Positions 17,535 to 26,644 of a stretch of 64,000 nt of DNA are shown here, piece after piece (positions within the stretch are counted from its first letter, which is position 1; every line of letters begins with the position of its first letter). Origin of the DNA: Deltaproteobacteria bacterium (GTDB lineage Bacteria; Desulfobacterota; GWC2-55-46); contig JAIOIE010000018.1 in assembly GCA_019912665.1 (NCBI GenBank), positions 474,590-538,589 of the forward strand, written 5' to 3'. Below the pieces are notes generated by a model that had not been told where the DNA came from, searched no databases, and worked only from the letters and a program-made list of their open reading frames with translations. The position numbers and the translations under genes were made by a program.

Positions 17535-20176
17535 CCGGAGTCCCCGGACCTGGCGACCGTCCTCAGGAAAGCCTTCACCACCTCCGGGTCGAACTGCGTA
17601 CCCGAGCACCTTTTAAGCTCCCGGACTATGTTCTCCATCGGCAGGCCCTTCCTGTACGGCCTGTCGGCGCTCATCGCGTCCACGGTATCCGCCACAGCCA
17701 GTATGCGGGCCATGAGCGGAATCTCCCTTTCCTTGAAGCCCTCGGGATAACCCGACCCGTCGTATGACTCGTGATGGTGCTTTATGGCAGGCACTATACT
17801 CTTCATCTGCCTTATGGGCGAGAGTATGTCCGCGCCCTTCTGCGGGTGCTTCCTTATGACGGCCATCTCTTCGTCGGTGAGCCTCCCTGGCTTATCCAGT
17901 ATGGATTCGTATGTCCCGAGCTTCCCTATGTCGTGGAGGAGCCCCGCGAGCTCCATGTCCTTAAGCTCACCGGCGGAAAAAGACATCTCCCGTGCTATGT
18001 CCAGGGCGTATTTCGTGACCCTGTCCGAGTGGCCCTTGGTCCACGGGCTCTTCGCGTCGATAGCCTCGGAAAGGGTCTTCACTATTCCGAGGAAGAGCTC
18101 GCTTAAGTCGCTTACAAGCCGCGCGTTCTCGAGGGCGACCCCGATCTGGGAGGCGAGCTTCTCCATGACCGAAAAATCGTCTGAGGTGAAGGCCGCCTTC
18201 CTCCTTGCCCCGACCGTAAGCACCCCGACCACCTCTCCCTTGATCGCTAGAGGGACTAGCAGCTGGGAAAGGAACCCCTCCTTGAAGAGGGCCTCCTCGA
18301 GTGGCAGCCGGGCGGATTCGTTTATATCGGGCACGAACTGCGGCCTTCCGGTACTCAATAATTCGGTCGTGCTCGTATCCGAAAATGGTATAAGGCCCCC
18401 TTTTTCAAGCGATAAGCCGAAGCCCGCCTCGTATACGAAGCCGCCCTTTTCCCTGTCGACGAGGGCTACGGTTGCCCTGTCGCATGAGATTATCTTCGAG
18501 ACCATCCTGGCCGCTATCTCCAGTATCTCATTGGGCTCTAGCGTGGAGAGGATGGACTTGTCTATCTCGTGCATAATGCTTATGGTCTCGACCTTCCTCG
18601 AAAGGTCAAGCGCCCTGTTTATCGAGTCCTGATAAAGCTTGGCCTCATCCAGCGCGGTCGAGACCTGGTAGGATATGCCACCGAGCACCTCCCGGTCCCT
18701 CTTCGTAAGCCCTCCGCTGTATTTGCCTGGCGGGCAGGTGTAAAGGCAAAGGAGCGCGCCCAGCCATTCGCTTTTGCGGGCAAGGGGCAGTATTATCGCG
18801 GCCTCGGCCCCGCCCGTCCATTCGAGCGCCTCTTTTCCAGCGGCATCCTCGAGGACCTCAAGATGCGGGCCGGACTCCATTGCTTTCCTGACGAACGGCA
18901 GGTCGGGCTTAAGCGGGTTTATCCTGAAGAGAGAGGCCAGATCAGGGGGGAGACCCTTCTGGACCGAGGGCTCGAAGAAGGACTTTTCCCTGTCCCAGAG
19001 GTAGGAAAGGCAGCAGTCCGCCTCCATTATGGACAGAAGACTCTCTACCACGTGCCCCATGAGCTTACCGATATCCGTCGTGTGCTCGGTGGCGAATGCT
19101 ATGGCAAGGAGGTGCCTGGTTATCTCCATCTCCTCCCTCATCTTCTGCGAGGTTTCCTTAAGCTCGCTGAAGAGCTTGGCGTTCCTGATGCAGAGGGCCG
19201 CCTGGTTCGCAAGGGTCTGAAGGAACGGGACCTCGTTCTCGGGGAATTCCTCTTTTGCGGAGCATATAGTGAGCACAGCGATGGACTTCCCGGCCTCGGT
19301 TATGGGGAAAGAGGCCGCGGACCCCGGCCCGTCAACCGGTCCGCCGCCAGGAACGGTTTTCCACGGGGCCGGGATACCGTTTTGTACCTCCGGGGTCCCG
19401 TTCCTTACGGCCCTCAAGGAGGGCCCTTCGGCGCACGGGAAATCTTGGGATTCGTCCAGGGCGGATTCCGTTATGGAGGCGCCGCCCTCTCCTGCAATAG
19501 CGAGCGTCCTGGGCAGTATCTCTCCGGTATCAGGACCGAGGAGCCCCACCCAGGCCATCCTGAAACCGAAGCTTACTGCCGTGCCGCATATCCTCTTGAG
19601 CCTGAACTCGAGATCCAGGCTCCCCATGACGTCCTGCGAGAGCTCGTATACGAGCCTTTCCCTTTCGGTCCTCCTCTTCTCTTCCGTTACGTCCCGGAAG
19701 ATCTGGATGGCGGTCGGCTCGTCCTTTTCAAGGAAATAGAAGCTCACATTGTAGACCCTTTCCGGGCCCGCCACCCTTATCTCCTCGGTGCAGGCGTGGG
19801 GCTCCCCCTTCCCGAGCATCCTTCTGCACGCCTCAAAAGGCCCGTCCATTTTCGGGAAGACCTCATAGTATTTTCTCCCTATTATTTCGTTAAATGGCAT
19901 ACCCGCCGCAGCCTGGTAGGCCCTGTTGCATTTCAATACCCTCATCCCGGAATCGTGTATGAGCATGGGGTCGAGTATGCTGTCGAAGGTGGCCTCCCAT
20001 TCCCTCTTGGATTTCATGATGCCCTCGGCGATGGCGGTATTGTCCTCGAGGAGAGAGAGCATGGCCCGCCGAGTGCTTATGAACTCCTTCTCGCGCTCCC
20101 TTGCCTTTTCAAGCTCTTCCCTGAGCTTTTCCAGTTCTGCGGAGGCGCGATTGCTTGAATCCGATTTATAATGCAA
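17516..20176 (-). CDS. PAS-GAF-GAF-GAF-HD-GYP protein, predicted c-di-GMP phosphodiesterase
   Basis: 886 residues, no membrane segment. A coiled coil (about 10-55), a PAS domain (about 60-170), three GAF-like domains (about 175-325, 350-510, 525-675) and a C-terminal HD-GYP domain (about 695-870) are in order. The HD-GYP catalytic features are all present: HSDRVTKYA, LLHDIGKLG, and HHESYDGSGYPEG. Known activity of the family: metal-dependent hydrolysis of c-di-GMP to pGpG/GMP. With three PilZ genes in the window it is the only c-di-GMP-turnover enzyme seen here. No operon partner. The GAF/PAS array suggests small-ligand, haem or redox input, which cannot be specified. Confidence 0.9.
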   Translation of the reverse strand: MHYKSDSSNRASAELEKLREELEKAREREKEFISTRRAMLSLLEDNTAIAEGIMKSKREWEATFDSILDPMLIHDSGMRVLKCNRAYQAAAGMPFNEIIGRKYYEVFPKMDGPFEACRRMLGKGEPHACTEEIRVAGPERVYNVSFYFLEKDEPTAIQIFRDVTEEKRRTERERLVYELSQDVMGSLDLEFRLKRICGTAVSFGFRMAWVGLLGPDTGEILPRTLAIAGEGGASITESALDESQDFPCAEGPSLRAVRNGTPEVQNGIPAPWKTVPGGGPVDGPGSAASFPITEAGKSIAVLTICSAKEEFPENEVPFLQTLANQAALCIRNAKLFSELKETSQKMREEMEITRHLLAIAFATEHTTDIGKLMGHVVESLLSIMEADCCLSYLWDREKSFFEPSVQKGLPPDLASLFRINPLKPDLPFVRKAMESGPHLEVLEDAAGKEALEWTGGAEAAIILPLARKSEWLGALLCLYTCPPGKYSGGLTKRDREVLGGISYQVSTALDEAKLYQDSINRALDLSRKVETISIMHEIDKSILSTLEPNEILEIAARMVSKIISCDRATVALVDREKGGFVYEAGFGLSLEKGGLIPFSDTSTTELLSTGRPQFVPDINESARLPLEEALFKEGFLSQLLVPLAIKGEVVGVLTVGARRKAAFTSDDFSVMEKLASQIGVALENARLVSDLSELFLGIVKTLSEAIDAKSPWTKGHSDRVTKYALDIAREMSFSAGELKDMELAGLLHDIGKLGTYESILDKPGRLTDEEMAVIRKHPQKGADILSPIRQMKSIVPAIKHHHESYDGSGYPEGFKEREIPLMARILAVADTVDAMSADRPYRKGLPMENIVRELKRCSGTQFDPEVVKAFLRTVARSGDSGHLTRV

Positions 20177-20318
20177 GAGTTCCCTCCTCCAGCGGCCCCG
20201 CCGGATTGCAAGAGGGGCTGCCGAGCTCTCCTGGAAGACTGGATGAGGGTGGTTCCTGGATGACGGGGAGCTATAATGCGAGTACGCGCAAGGTGAGTAA
20301 GCCGGATGGTATTACGGT

Positions 20319-20975
20319 TTAAGCGGAAGCTATCTCTTTTTTCATGTGCGATATCGTCTTCGCGTAGTCGCGTGTGGAAAAGACCCCCGAGCCCGAGACG
20401 AAGACGTCGGCCCCGGCGGCTGCTACAGTACGGATATTCCCGGCCTTTATGCCGCCGTCCACTTCGAGCTCTATTTTCGTGCCCGTAGCCTCGATCATCC
20501 GGCGGACGGCGCTGATCTTTCCGAGTGTCGCGGGTATGAAGTCCTGGCCGCTGAAACCCGGGTTCACGGACATGACGAGGACGAGGTCCACGTCCCCGAT
20601 GATCGCTTCGAGGGACGACGCCGGGGTACCCGGGTTTATCGAAACGCCCGCCCGGAGCCCGTGTCCCTTTATGGCCTGCACCGCCCTGTGGAGGTGGGTG
20701 GCGGCCTCTACGTGCACGGTTATTATCGAGCTTCCGGCCCTGGCGAAATCGTCTATGTACCTTTCCGGCTCCTCTATCATGAGGTGCACGTCAAGCGGGA
20801 GCTTCGTCCCCCTCCTTATGGCCTCGACGACGAAGGGCCCTATGGTGATATTCGGGACGAACCTGCCGTCCATGACATCTACGTGTATGTAATCGGCTCC
20901 TCCGTCTTCAAGGGCCTTCAGTTCCGAGGCGAGCCTGGTAAAGTCCGCCGAGAGTATCGAGGGGGATATCTTCAT
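20319..20975 (-). CDS. rpe: Ribulose-phosphate 3-epimerase
   Basis: 218 residues, standard length. It interconverts ribulose-5-phosphate and xylulose-5-phosphate in the pentose phosphate pathway, as a TIM barrel using a metal ion. Motifs: ISPSILSADFTRL at the N-terminus, DYIHVDVMDGRFVPNIT, LVLVMSVNPGFSGQ and ELEVDGGI with the catalytic aspartates. It is 105 bases downstream of the short nrdJ on the same strand. The Shine-Dalgarno is weak. Confidence 0.95.
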   Translation of the reverse strand: MKISPSILSADFTRLASELKALEDGGADYIHVDVMDGRFVPNITIGPFVVEAIRRGTKLPLDVHLMIEEPERYIDDFARAGSSIITVHVEAATHLHRAVQAIKGHGLRAGVSINPGTPASSLEAIIGDVDLVLVMSVNPGFSGQDFIPATLGKISAVRRMIEATGTKIELEVDGGIKAGNIRTVAAAGADVFVSGSGVFSTRDYAKTISHMKKEIASA

Positions 20976-21080
20976 CTTTTACCGTCCGGTCACGTGGATT
21001 TTCCGCGGGCGCATGGTGCGGGGGACAACGCCTCGTCCCAATTTCTTATCAGAATCGGGGCGCTTTGTCCACCCGTACTT

Positions 21081-22811
21081 TCAGCAGTAAAGGGGGCTTT
21101 TGCAGGTGAGGACCTGCTCGGCCCTGGTCCCGGACCTGTAGACGGTAACGCCCTTGCAGCCGAGGCTCCATGCGGCGAGGTAGGCGGCCCTCACATCCTC
21201 GACCGAGGCGTCAGGCGGAAGGTTTATAGTCTTGGAGACGGCATTGTCGGTATATTCCTGGAAGGCGGCCTGCATCTTTATATGTGCCTCAGGCGGCAGC
21301 TCATACGCTGTGACGAATATCTCCCTTATGCGTTCAGGCACCTCGTCCCTGTCCTTAAGGTCCCCTCCCCTGGCCACGTGCTCGATAAGGCTCTCGTTAT
21401 GAAAGCCTTCCTCCTTCGCGACCTCGGCGACAAGCGGGTTCACCTCCGGTATCTCGACCCCGTTAAGCACCTGCCTTATGTAGCTAAGGGAGAAGAACGG
21501 CTCAATCCCAGAAGAGCAGGCGGCTATGATGCTGAGCGTCCCGGTCGGCGCAATGGTCGTAACCGTTGCGTTCCTTACAGGAGCGGCCCCCGGCTTATCG
21601 AAGACGCTCCCCCTTATATTGGGGAAGGGGCCCCTTTCCCGTGCAAGGGCCCTGGAGGCCTCCCATGCCTTCTCGCTTATGAACTTCATGAGCTTACGCG
21701 CGAACGCCAGGCTTTCGTCGCTTCCGTACCGGAGCCTCAGGCGTACGAGGAGGTCGGCAAAGCCCATGACGCCCAGGCCTATCTTCCTATTTCCTTTAGC
21801 CATCGCGTCTATTTCGCTTGTGGGATACTTGCTCATCTCAATGACGTCGTCGAGGAGCCGTACGGAGAGCGCTACCGACTTCTCAAGCTTCTCCCAATCG
21901 AGCGCCCATGCCCCGCGCTCCTCCCTGACCATCCTCCCGAGGTTAATAGAGCCCAGGTTGCAGGGCTCGTAGGGGAGGAGCGGCTGCTCTCCGCATGGAT
22001 TCGTGGCTTCGAAGGAGCCGAGGCGCGGGGTCGGGTTCACCCTGTTTATGCGGTCTATGAAGAGGACGCCGGGCTCGCCGCTCCTCCACGCGCTCCTGGC
22101 TATCAGGTCGAAGACCTCGCCTGCTGAGAGCTTTCCGACAGGAGAGCCGGTCCTCGGGTTCACCAGCTCGTATGAGCCGCCCTCCTCGATTGCGCGCATG
22201 AAGGAGTCGGTCGCCGCGACAGAGAGGTTGAAGTTCCTGAACTCGGCCGGGTCCTCCTTGACCGTTATGAACTGGATTATGTCCGGATGGTCCACGCGGA
22301 GTATCCCCATGTTCGCGCCCCTTCGCGTGCCGCCCTGCTTTATGGCCTCCGTCGCGGCGTTAAAGACCCTCATGAACGAGACGGGCCCGCTCGCGGCGCC
22401 TCCGGTCGAGCTTACGATGTCGTCCGCGGGGCGTAGCCTTGAGAAAGAAAAACCCGTGCCGCCTCCGGACTGGTGTATGAGCGCGGTATTCTTTACCGCC
22501 TTGAATATGGATTCGAGGGAATCGTCGACCGGGATGACGAAACAGGCCGCGAGCTGCTGAAGCCTCCTCCCGGCGTTCATTAGGGTCGGGGAGTTCGGAA
22601 GGAATTCGAGCCGGGACATGAGGCCGTAGAAAGCCTCCTCGTAGCGGGAGGCGTCCTCGGGCCTCCCGAAGAGGGCCTCGGCCTGCGCTATATTCCCGGC
22701 CACGCGCCTGAACATCCCGTCAGGGCTTTCAACAACGCGTCCGGATTCGTCTTTCTTAAGGTACCGCTTCTCGAGAACGGTAATCGCGCCGGGCGAGAGC
22801 CGGAGGGCCAT
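21081..22811 (-). CDS. nrdJ: Short class II (adenosylcobalamin-dependent) ribonucleotide reductase
   Basis: 576 residues: the catalytic barrel only. It reduces ribonucleotides to deoxyribonucleotides using adenosylcobalamin as radical source. Core motifs are present: NSPTLMNAGRRLQQLAACF, SGGGTGFSFSRLRP, GGTRRGANMG, NPCGEQPLLPYEPCNLGS, TTIAPTGTLSIIAACSSG and LGCKGVTVYRSG. Unlike the 793-residue paralogue at 56074-58455 it stops soon after the last motif, without TSCPD-type and zinc-ribbon regions. It ends in CKSPLYC, a cysteine pair that could serve as the C-terminal redox shuttle. The start is the ATG preceded by GAGGTG; longer upstream frame is not family-like. No NrdR box was seen upstream. 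Confidence 0.9.
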   Translation of the reverse strand: MALRLSPGAITVLEKRYLKKDESGRVVESPDGMFRRVAGNIAQAEALFGRPEDASRYEEAFYGLMSRLEFLPNSPTLMNAGRRLQQLAACFVIPVDDSLESIFKAVKNTALIHQSGGGTGFSFSRLRPADDIVSSTGGAASGPVSFMRVFNAATEAIKQGGTRRGANMGILRVDHPDIIQFITVKEDPAEFRNFNLSVAATDSFMRAIEEGGSYELVNPRTGSPVGKLSAGEVFDLIARSAWRSGEPGVLFIDRINRVNPTPRLGSFEATNPCGEQPLLPYEPCNLGSINLGRMVREERGAWALDWEKLEKSVALSVRLLDDVIEMSKYPTSEIDAMAKGNRKIGLGVMGFADLLVRLRLRYGSDESLAFARKLMKFISEKAWEASRALARERGPFPNIRGSVFDKPGAAPVRNATVTTIAPTGTLSIIAACSSGIEPFFSLSYIRQVLNGVEIPEVNPLVAEVAKEEGFHNESLIEHVARGGDLKDRDEVPERIREIFVTAYELPPEAHIKMQAAFQEYTDNAVSKTINLPPDASVEDVRAAYLAAWSLGCKGVTVYRSGTRAEQVLTCKSPLYC

Positions 22812-22920
22812 CAGGCACCTCGTAAGGAAGTGATTTACGGCATGGTAACCGCAAACGACATGAATTGATTTTAACAGCGATGGCCGGAGGGCGCAACCGC
22901 CGGGCCGCAAGGAGGAGAAC

Positions 22921-23478
22921 TTATGCCTTCAGGTATTCCCTGAGGAACTCGGAAAGGGTCTTCTGTGTTACCATGCCGTTAAAGACCTGCAGGACCGTGC
23001 CGTCCTTTCCAATGACGTAGGTCATGGGTATGAAGCCTATCCTGTAATCGGACATTATCCGTCCGTCGGAGTCGATGCCCGCCGGGAAGGTGACCTTGAA
23101 CGCTTTTATGAACTCCCGCGCATTTGTCTCGGTATCGTCAACCGCGATGGCCACGAACTCGACCCCGCTCCCCTTGAACTCCGCCCAGGCCCGCTCAAGC
23201 TCAGGGGCCTCCATCCTGCAGGGGCCGCACCAGCTCGCGAAGAAATTGACGACAACGAGCTTGCCCTTAAGCTCCTCGAGCCCGAGCTCCCTGCCGTCGA
23301 ACCCCATGACCTTGAAAGGTACCGCCTTTCGGGGGGCAGCCTCACTGGAGGCATTCGATTTCTCTTCCGCTTTCGGCCTGTCCTCGGATTTTCCGCAACC
23401 CCAGAGGCCGATTCCCAGGAACAAGAGGATTACCGCTATATTGAGCACATGGCCGCGCGGGCCCATTTTATTAGCCAT
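22921..23478 (-). CDS. TlpA/ResA-like thiol-disulfide oxidoreductase lipoprotein
   Basis: 185 residues. A hydrophobic N-terminal segment ends in a lipobox (LGIGLWGC), so it is probably lipid-anchored and faces the periplasm. A thioredoxin fold with active site FFASWCGPCR and a cis-proline region GFIPMTYVIG follows. Family role: reduction or handling of disulfides in the envelope, often in cytochrome c maturation. The ATG has AGGTG seven bases upstream. It is downstream of trxA but separated from it by an intrinsic terminator, so it is probably transcribed on its own. Partner proteins are not visible. Confidence 0.88.
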   Translation of the reverse strand: MANKMGPRGHVLNIAVILLFLGIGLWGCGKSEDRPKAEEKSNASSEAAPRKAVPFKVMGFDGRELGLEELKGKLVVVNFFASWCGPCRMEAPELERAWAEFKGSGVEFVAIAVDDTETNAREFIKAFKVTFPAGIDSDGRIMSDYRIGFIPMTYVIGKDGTVLQVFNGMVTQKTLSEFLREYLKA

Positions 23479-23543
23479 TTCAGGACACCTACTTTGCTTT
23501 TTCGTGATTTTAACCTTATTGGAGGCGCTTTGCAACCGAAAGC

Positions 23544-23569
23544 AAAAAAGGCAGGCCTCTCGGCCTGCC
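23544..23569 (-). terminator. Intrinsic terminator after trxA
   Basis: An 8-bp stem GGCAGGCC / GGCCTGCC with a GAGA loop is followed on the minus strand by TTTTTT, about 30 bases after the trxA stop codon. Confidence 0.85.
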
Positions 23570-23597
23570 TCCAGGATACCCAGACGGATTGTCCCGC

Positions 23598-23924
23598 TTA
23601 AAGCGCTTTTTCAATAAGCTCCTTTACCTGGTCCTTCGGCACCGCGCCGACAAGCTGGTCGACGACCTTCCCGTCCTTGAAGAGTATCAGGGTCGGGATG
23701 CCCCTTACGCCGTATTTGCCCGGAGTGGAGGGGTTGTCGTCCACGTTCATCTTCGCCACCCTCACCTTGCCGGAATAGGCCGCGGCCATCTCGTCCACAA
23801 TGGGGGCGATAGCCTTGCACGGGGCGCACCAGCTCGCCCAGAAGTCCACCAGGGCCGGGATATCGGATTTCAGCACCATGGATTCGAAATTGGAATCTGA
23901 TACATTTATCGTGTTCTCGCCCAT
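23598..23924 (-). CDS. trxA: Thioredoxin
   Basis: 108 residues, a single cytosolic thioredoxin domain. Active site is WASWCAPCK, with PTLILFKDG and the cis-proline in RGIPT. Family role: general protein disulfide reductant, recycled by thioredoxin reductase (not in the window). In this window it could supply electrons to either class II ribonucleotide reductase. A good AAGGAG Shine-Dalgarno lies six bases before the ATG. A terminator follows directly. Confidence 0.95.
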   Translation of the reverse strand: MGENTINVSDSNFESMVLKSDIPALVDFWASWCAPCKAIAPIVDEMAAAYSGKVRVAKMNVDDNPSTPGKYGVRGIPTLILFKDGKVVDQLVGAVPKDQVKELIEKAL

Positions 23925-24157
23925 CTACGACTCCTTTCAAGGCTATTATGCAGAGAAGCGGTTTTTCAAAGGGGAAACCGGGAAAATGGAAGATTCCGGG
24001 CAATTCAATACTGTATGAATATAATTCAACTACCCTGGTGTGTCAACTCATTTGTCCAGAAGCCCTACAACATCAACTTCGTGTCAGACCAGGTTCCCGG
24101 CAGCCGTATTAAAACGCGCTAATCGCAATTGCACGTCCGGCGAGGGTCTCTTTTGAC

Positions 24158-24186
24158 TTGACACCAAAGCGCCTTTCCTGGAAAAT
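24158..24186 (+). promoter_or_regulatory. Promoter of the small gene at 24196
   Basis: A perfect TTGACA (24158-24163), a 17-base spacer and GAAAAT (24181-24186, fair). The ATG follows nine bases after the -10 and no Shine-Dalgarno is present, so the mRNA would have almost no leader. Confidence 0.5.
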
Positions 24187-24195
24187 ATACCGGCA

Positions 24196-24489
24196 ATGAA
24201 GGACGAAGCACTTCTCCAGACACTCGAAGAGACAGCCGAACGGCTCTCGATAAAGCTCTCGTATGAAGACCTCCGGAAAGGCGAAGTCACCGCCAGGGGG
24301 GGCATCTTCCAGCTTCGGGGCGAGAGGCGGATTATCATACACAAGGGCCTTCCAGTGAAGGACAGGGCCGAAGTGCTGATTGATATCCTCTCGGGGGTGG
24401 ATACGTCTTCGATACACCTTCCGCCCGCTCTGAGGGAACGGCTTGAAAAAGCCAGGGAAAGGGCCCTCCCCAGGGCCGCGGAAGCCTGA
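24196..24489 (+). CDS. Small conserved-looking protein of unknown function
   Basis: 97 residues. I do not recognise a named family. It is charged and soluble: an N-terminal amphipathic helix (LLQTLEETAERLSIKL), a beta-rich middle (GGIFQLRGERRIIIHKG) and a C-terminal arginine/glutamate helix. Codon usage matches the neighbours. Its promoter lies so close to the ATG that a leaderless transcript is likely. It stands alone between divergent trxA and the TPR gene, so context gives no function. Confidence 0.65.
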   Translation: MKDEALLQTLEETAERLSIKLSYEDLRKGEVTARGGIFQLRGERRIIIHKGLPVKDRAEVLIDILSGVDTSSIHLPPALRERLEKARERALPRAAEA

Positions 24490-24910
24490 GCCCAAACGGG
24501 CGGGCCAGAAAACGTCCATTTAGCATATTTAAAAGAAGGCAACCGGCTGGCCACTGCCTTCCAGGCCAAAAAAAAATCTCATATTCCCCCGTTCCAGCTC
24601 CCCTGCTCTCACCAGCGCTCCCGGTAATTTCTCCAGCTCAGTCCGGCTCGTTTCCGGGCTCAATAAAAAACGCGGCCGTTTACTTACGCTGCCGTCTGCA
24701 GTTTCTTCGACTTTCTTTAGATTGACTCCTGGATATTGCGGATGCTATCATAGGAAACGGCAGAATTTTGGCCAGGGAAAACCCCGGAGATTGCTTTATC
24801 CGGGCGGCCAATGGAATCAAGGCTCCGCCGCCAATGGACCGCGGCACCAGTCAGGCCTGAAGCGAAGCGCGCTTGAGCGTCACCTTCGAGGCCGGTTCGG
24901 AGGAATAGAC
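24490..24910. other. 421-base gap before the TPR gene
   Basis: It contains the promoter at 24722-24751 and a leader of about 150 bases. I looked for a c-di-GMP (GEMM) riboswitch in the leader and did not find its conserved core. A run of nine A residues near 24569 follows a weak inverted repeat; no terminator can be claimed. Confidence 0.45.
24722..24751 (+). promoter_or_regulatory. Sigma-70-type promoter for the TPR gene
   Basis: TTGACT (24722-24727) and TATCAT (24746-24751) with an 18-base spacer, about 150 bases before the GTG start. Confidence 0.55.
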
Positions 24911-26644
24911 GTGAAAGAATCCACCTATTTTAAAAAGCTGGTAGTGCCCGCGCTGGCGGCGCTCCTCCTTATACCTTCCTTTGCCGCCAAATCGCATGCC
25001 AAGGACCACAAAAACGCCAAGGTCAGCCTGAAAAAATCCGGGAAGGCCGGCGATTCCTATTATTTCTACATGGCCGCGCAGATGCTCAGGAATAGCGGCG
25101 ACCTCGCGGGCGCTATAGACCTTTACAAGCGCTCCGTCACCCTCGACCCGGATTCCGCGATCCTGCATTCCGAGCTCGGGAGCCTGTACATGGGCGCAGC
25201 GGACCTTGAGTCCGCGAAGAAGCACCTCGAGACCGCGATAGAGAAGGACCCCGGCTACGCGCCCCCGTACGCGCTCCTTGCAGAGATACACTCGTTCCAG
25301 AAGGACCAGGCGGAAGCCGCCAGGAACTATGAGAAGGCCATCGAGCTCGACCCCTCTGACAGCAAGAGCTACCTGATGCTCGGCTCAATGTATTCCAAAT
25401 CGAAGGAATATGAGAAGGCCGAAGCGGTCTTGAAGAAGCTCCTTTCCGTCAAGCCCGACTCCGCGATGGCGTACTACTACCTCGCCAAGAACGAGTTCGA
25501 CAGGGCGGACTACGAAAGAGCAGCCGAGTATTACCAGAGCGCCCTGAACCTCAACTCGCGCTTCGGGACCGTGTACTTCGAGCTCGGGGTCACCTTCGAG
25601 CTCGCCAAGCAGTTCGACAAGGCGATCGAGACCTATTCACAGGGCGTACTCCTCATGCCCAACGACACGAGCATGGTAAACCGCCTGAGCACGCTCTATA
25701 TACAGCAGAACAGGCTGGACGACGCCCTCGAGCAACTGAAGAAGCTCGAGAAAAGGGACGAGACGCGCCTGGACGCGATGGTCAGGACCGGGCTCATCTA
25801 CTTCGAGAAAAAGAAATTCGACGAGGCGATCGCTAAATTCAACGACATACTCTCCATAAACCCCGAGTTCCACAGGGTCCGCTACTACCTCGGGACCACA
25901 TACGAGGAGAAAGGGGACCTCGCCAACGCGGCTGCCGAGTTCGTGAAGATACCGGAGAAGGACACTAGCTTCATCGACTCTAAGATACACCTCGCCTACA
26001 TATACGAGCGTCAGGGGAGGCTCGAGAACACCATAAAGGAGCTGAACGAGGCCATAAAGGCCCGGGGCGAAAGTGTCGAGCTCCTTAAGCTCCTCGCCAC
26101 CATATACCGCGATGCAAAAAGGCATACCGAATCCATAGATACGCTCGAAGTGGCCGTGAAGCTCAAGCCCGAGGACCCGGACCTCCTCTTCCTCCTCGGG
26201 GTTCTCTACGACGAGGCGAAGATGGAGGAGAAGTTCATCCCCACCATGTACAGGGTGATAGAGATAGACCCCAAACATGCCAACGCCCTAAACTACATCG
26301 GCTACACCTACGCCGAGAGGGGCATCGAGCTCGACAAGGCCGAGGAGCTCATAAAGAGGGCGCTTGAGGCATCGCCCGACAGCGGCCACATACTCGACAG
26401 CCTCGGCTGGGTCTACTTCAAGAAAGGCGAGATAGACAAGGCCGTCGCCGAGCTCGAAAAAGCGCTCAAGCTCCTTCCGGACGACCCCGTCGTCATAGAG
26501 CACCTCGGGGAAGCGTATTCGAAAGGCAGGAACAGGGAAAAGGCGCTCACCATCTTCGAGTCCGCCCTCGGTAAAGACCCTGAAAACGCGGGCCTGAAGG
26601 AAAAAATAGACCGCCTCCGGGAAGAAATAAAGGCAGCGAAGTGA
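24911..26644 (+). CDS. Exported tetratricopeptide-repeat (TPR) protein
   Basis: 577 residues. The start is GTG: GGAGGAA lies five bases upstream, and an apparent earlier ATG frame is not protein-like. A signal peptide (about 1-32, hydrophobic VVPALAALLLIPSF) is followed by at least a dozen TPR units to the C-terminus (for example AIDLYKRSVTLDPDSA, EYEKAEAVLKKLLSVKPDSA, LDKAEELIKRALEASPDSG). TPR arrays are protein-interaction scaffolds; in the periplasm they often act in envelope assembly. Its stop overlaps the start of the next gene, a lipoprotein, so the two are translated together and probably act together. Confidence 0.88.
   Translation: MKESTYFKKLVVPALAALLLIPSFAAKSHAKDHKNAKVSLKKSGKAGDSYYFYMAAQMLRNSGDLAGAIDLYKRSVTLDPDSAILHSELGSLYMGAADLESAKKHLETAIEKDPGYAPPYALLAEIHSFQKDQAEAARNYEKAIELDPSDSKSYLMLGSMYSKSKEYEKAEAVLKKLLSVKPDSAMAYYYLAKNEFDRADYERAAEYYQSALNLNSRFGTVYFELGVTFELAKQFDKAIETYSQGVLLMPNDTSMVNRLSTLYIQQNRLDDALEQLKKLEKRDETRLDAMVRTGLIYFEKKKFDEAIAKFNDILSINPEFHRVRYYLGTTYEEKGDLANAAAEFVKIPEKDTSFIDSKIHLAYIYERQGRLENTIKELNEAIKARGESVELLKLLATIYRDAKRHTESIDTLEVAVKLKPEDPDLLFLLGVLYDEAKMEEKFIPTMYRVIEIDPKHANALNYIGYTYAERGIELDKAEELIKRALEASPDSGHILDSLGWVYFKKGEIDKAVAELEKALKLLPDDPVVIEHLGEAYSKGRNREKALTIFESALGKDPENAGLKEKIDRLREEIKAAK

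Noticed and set aside
18569-22127. Two plus-strand frames of more than 500 codons
   Set aside because: They run antisense to the HD-GYP gene and to rpe/nrdJ; the translations are low-complexity and match nothing, and the second crosses an intergenic gap.
24752-24910. c-di-GMP (GEMM) riboswitch in the TPR leader
   Set aside because: The stretch is GC-rich with GCC repeats but lacks the conserved core.
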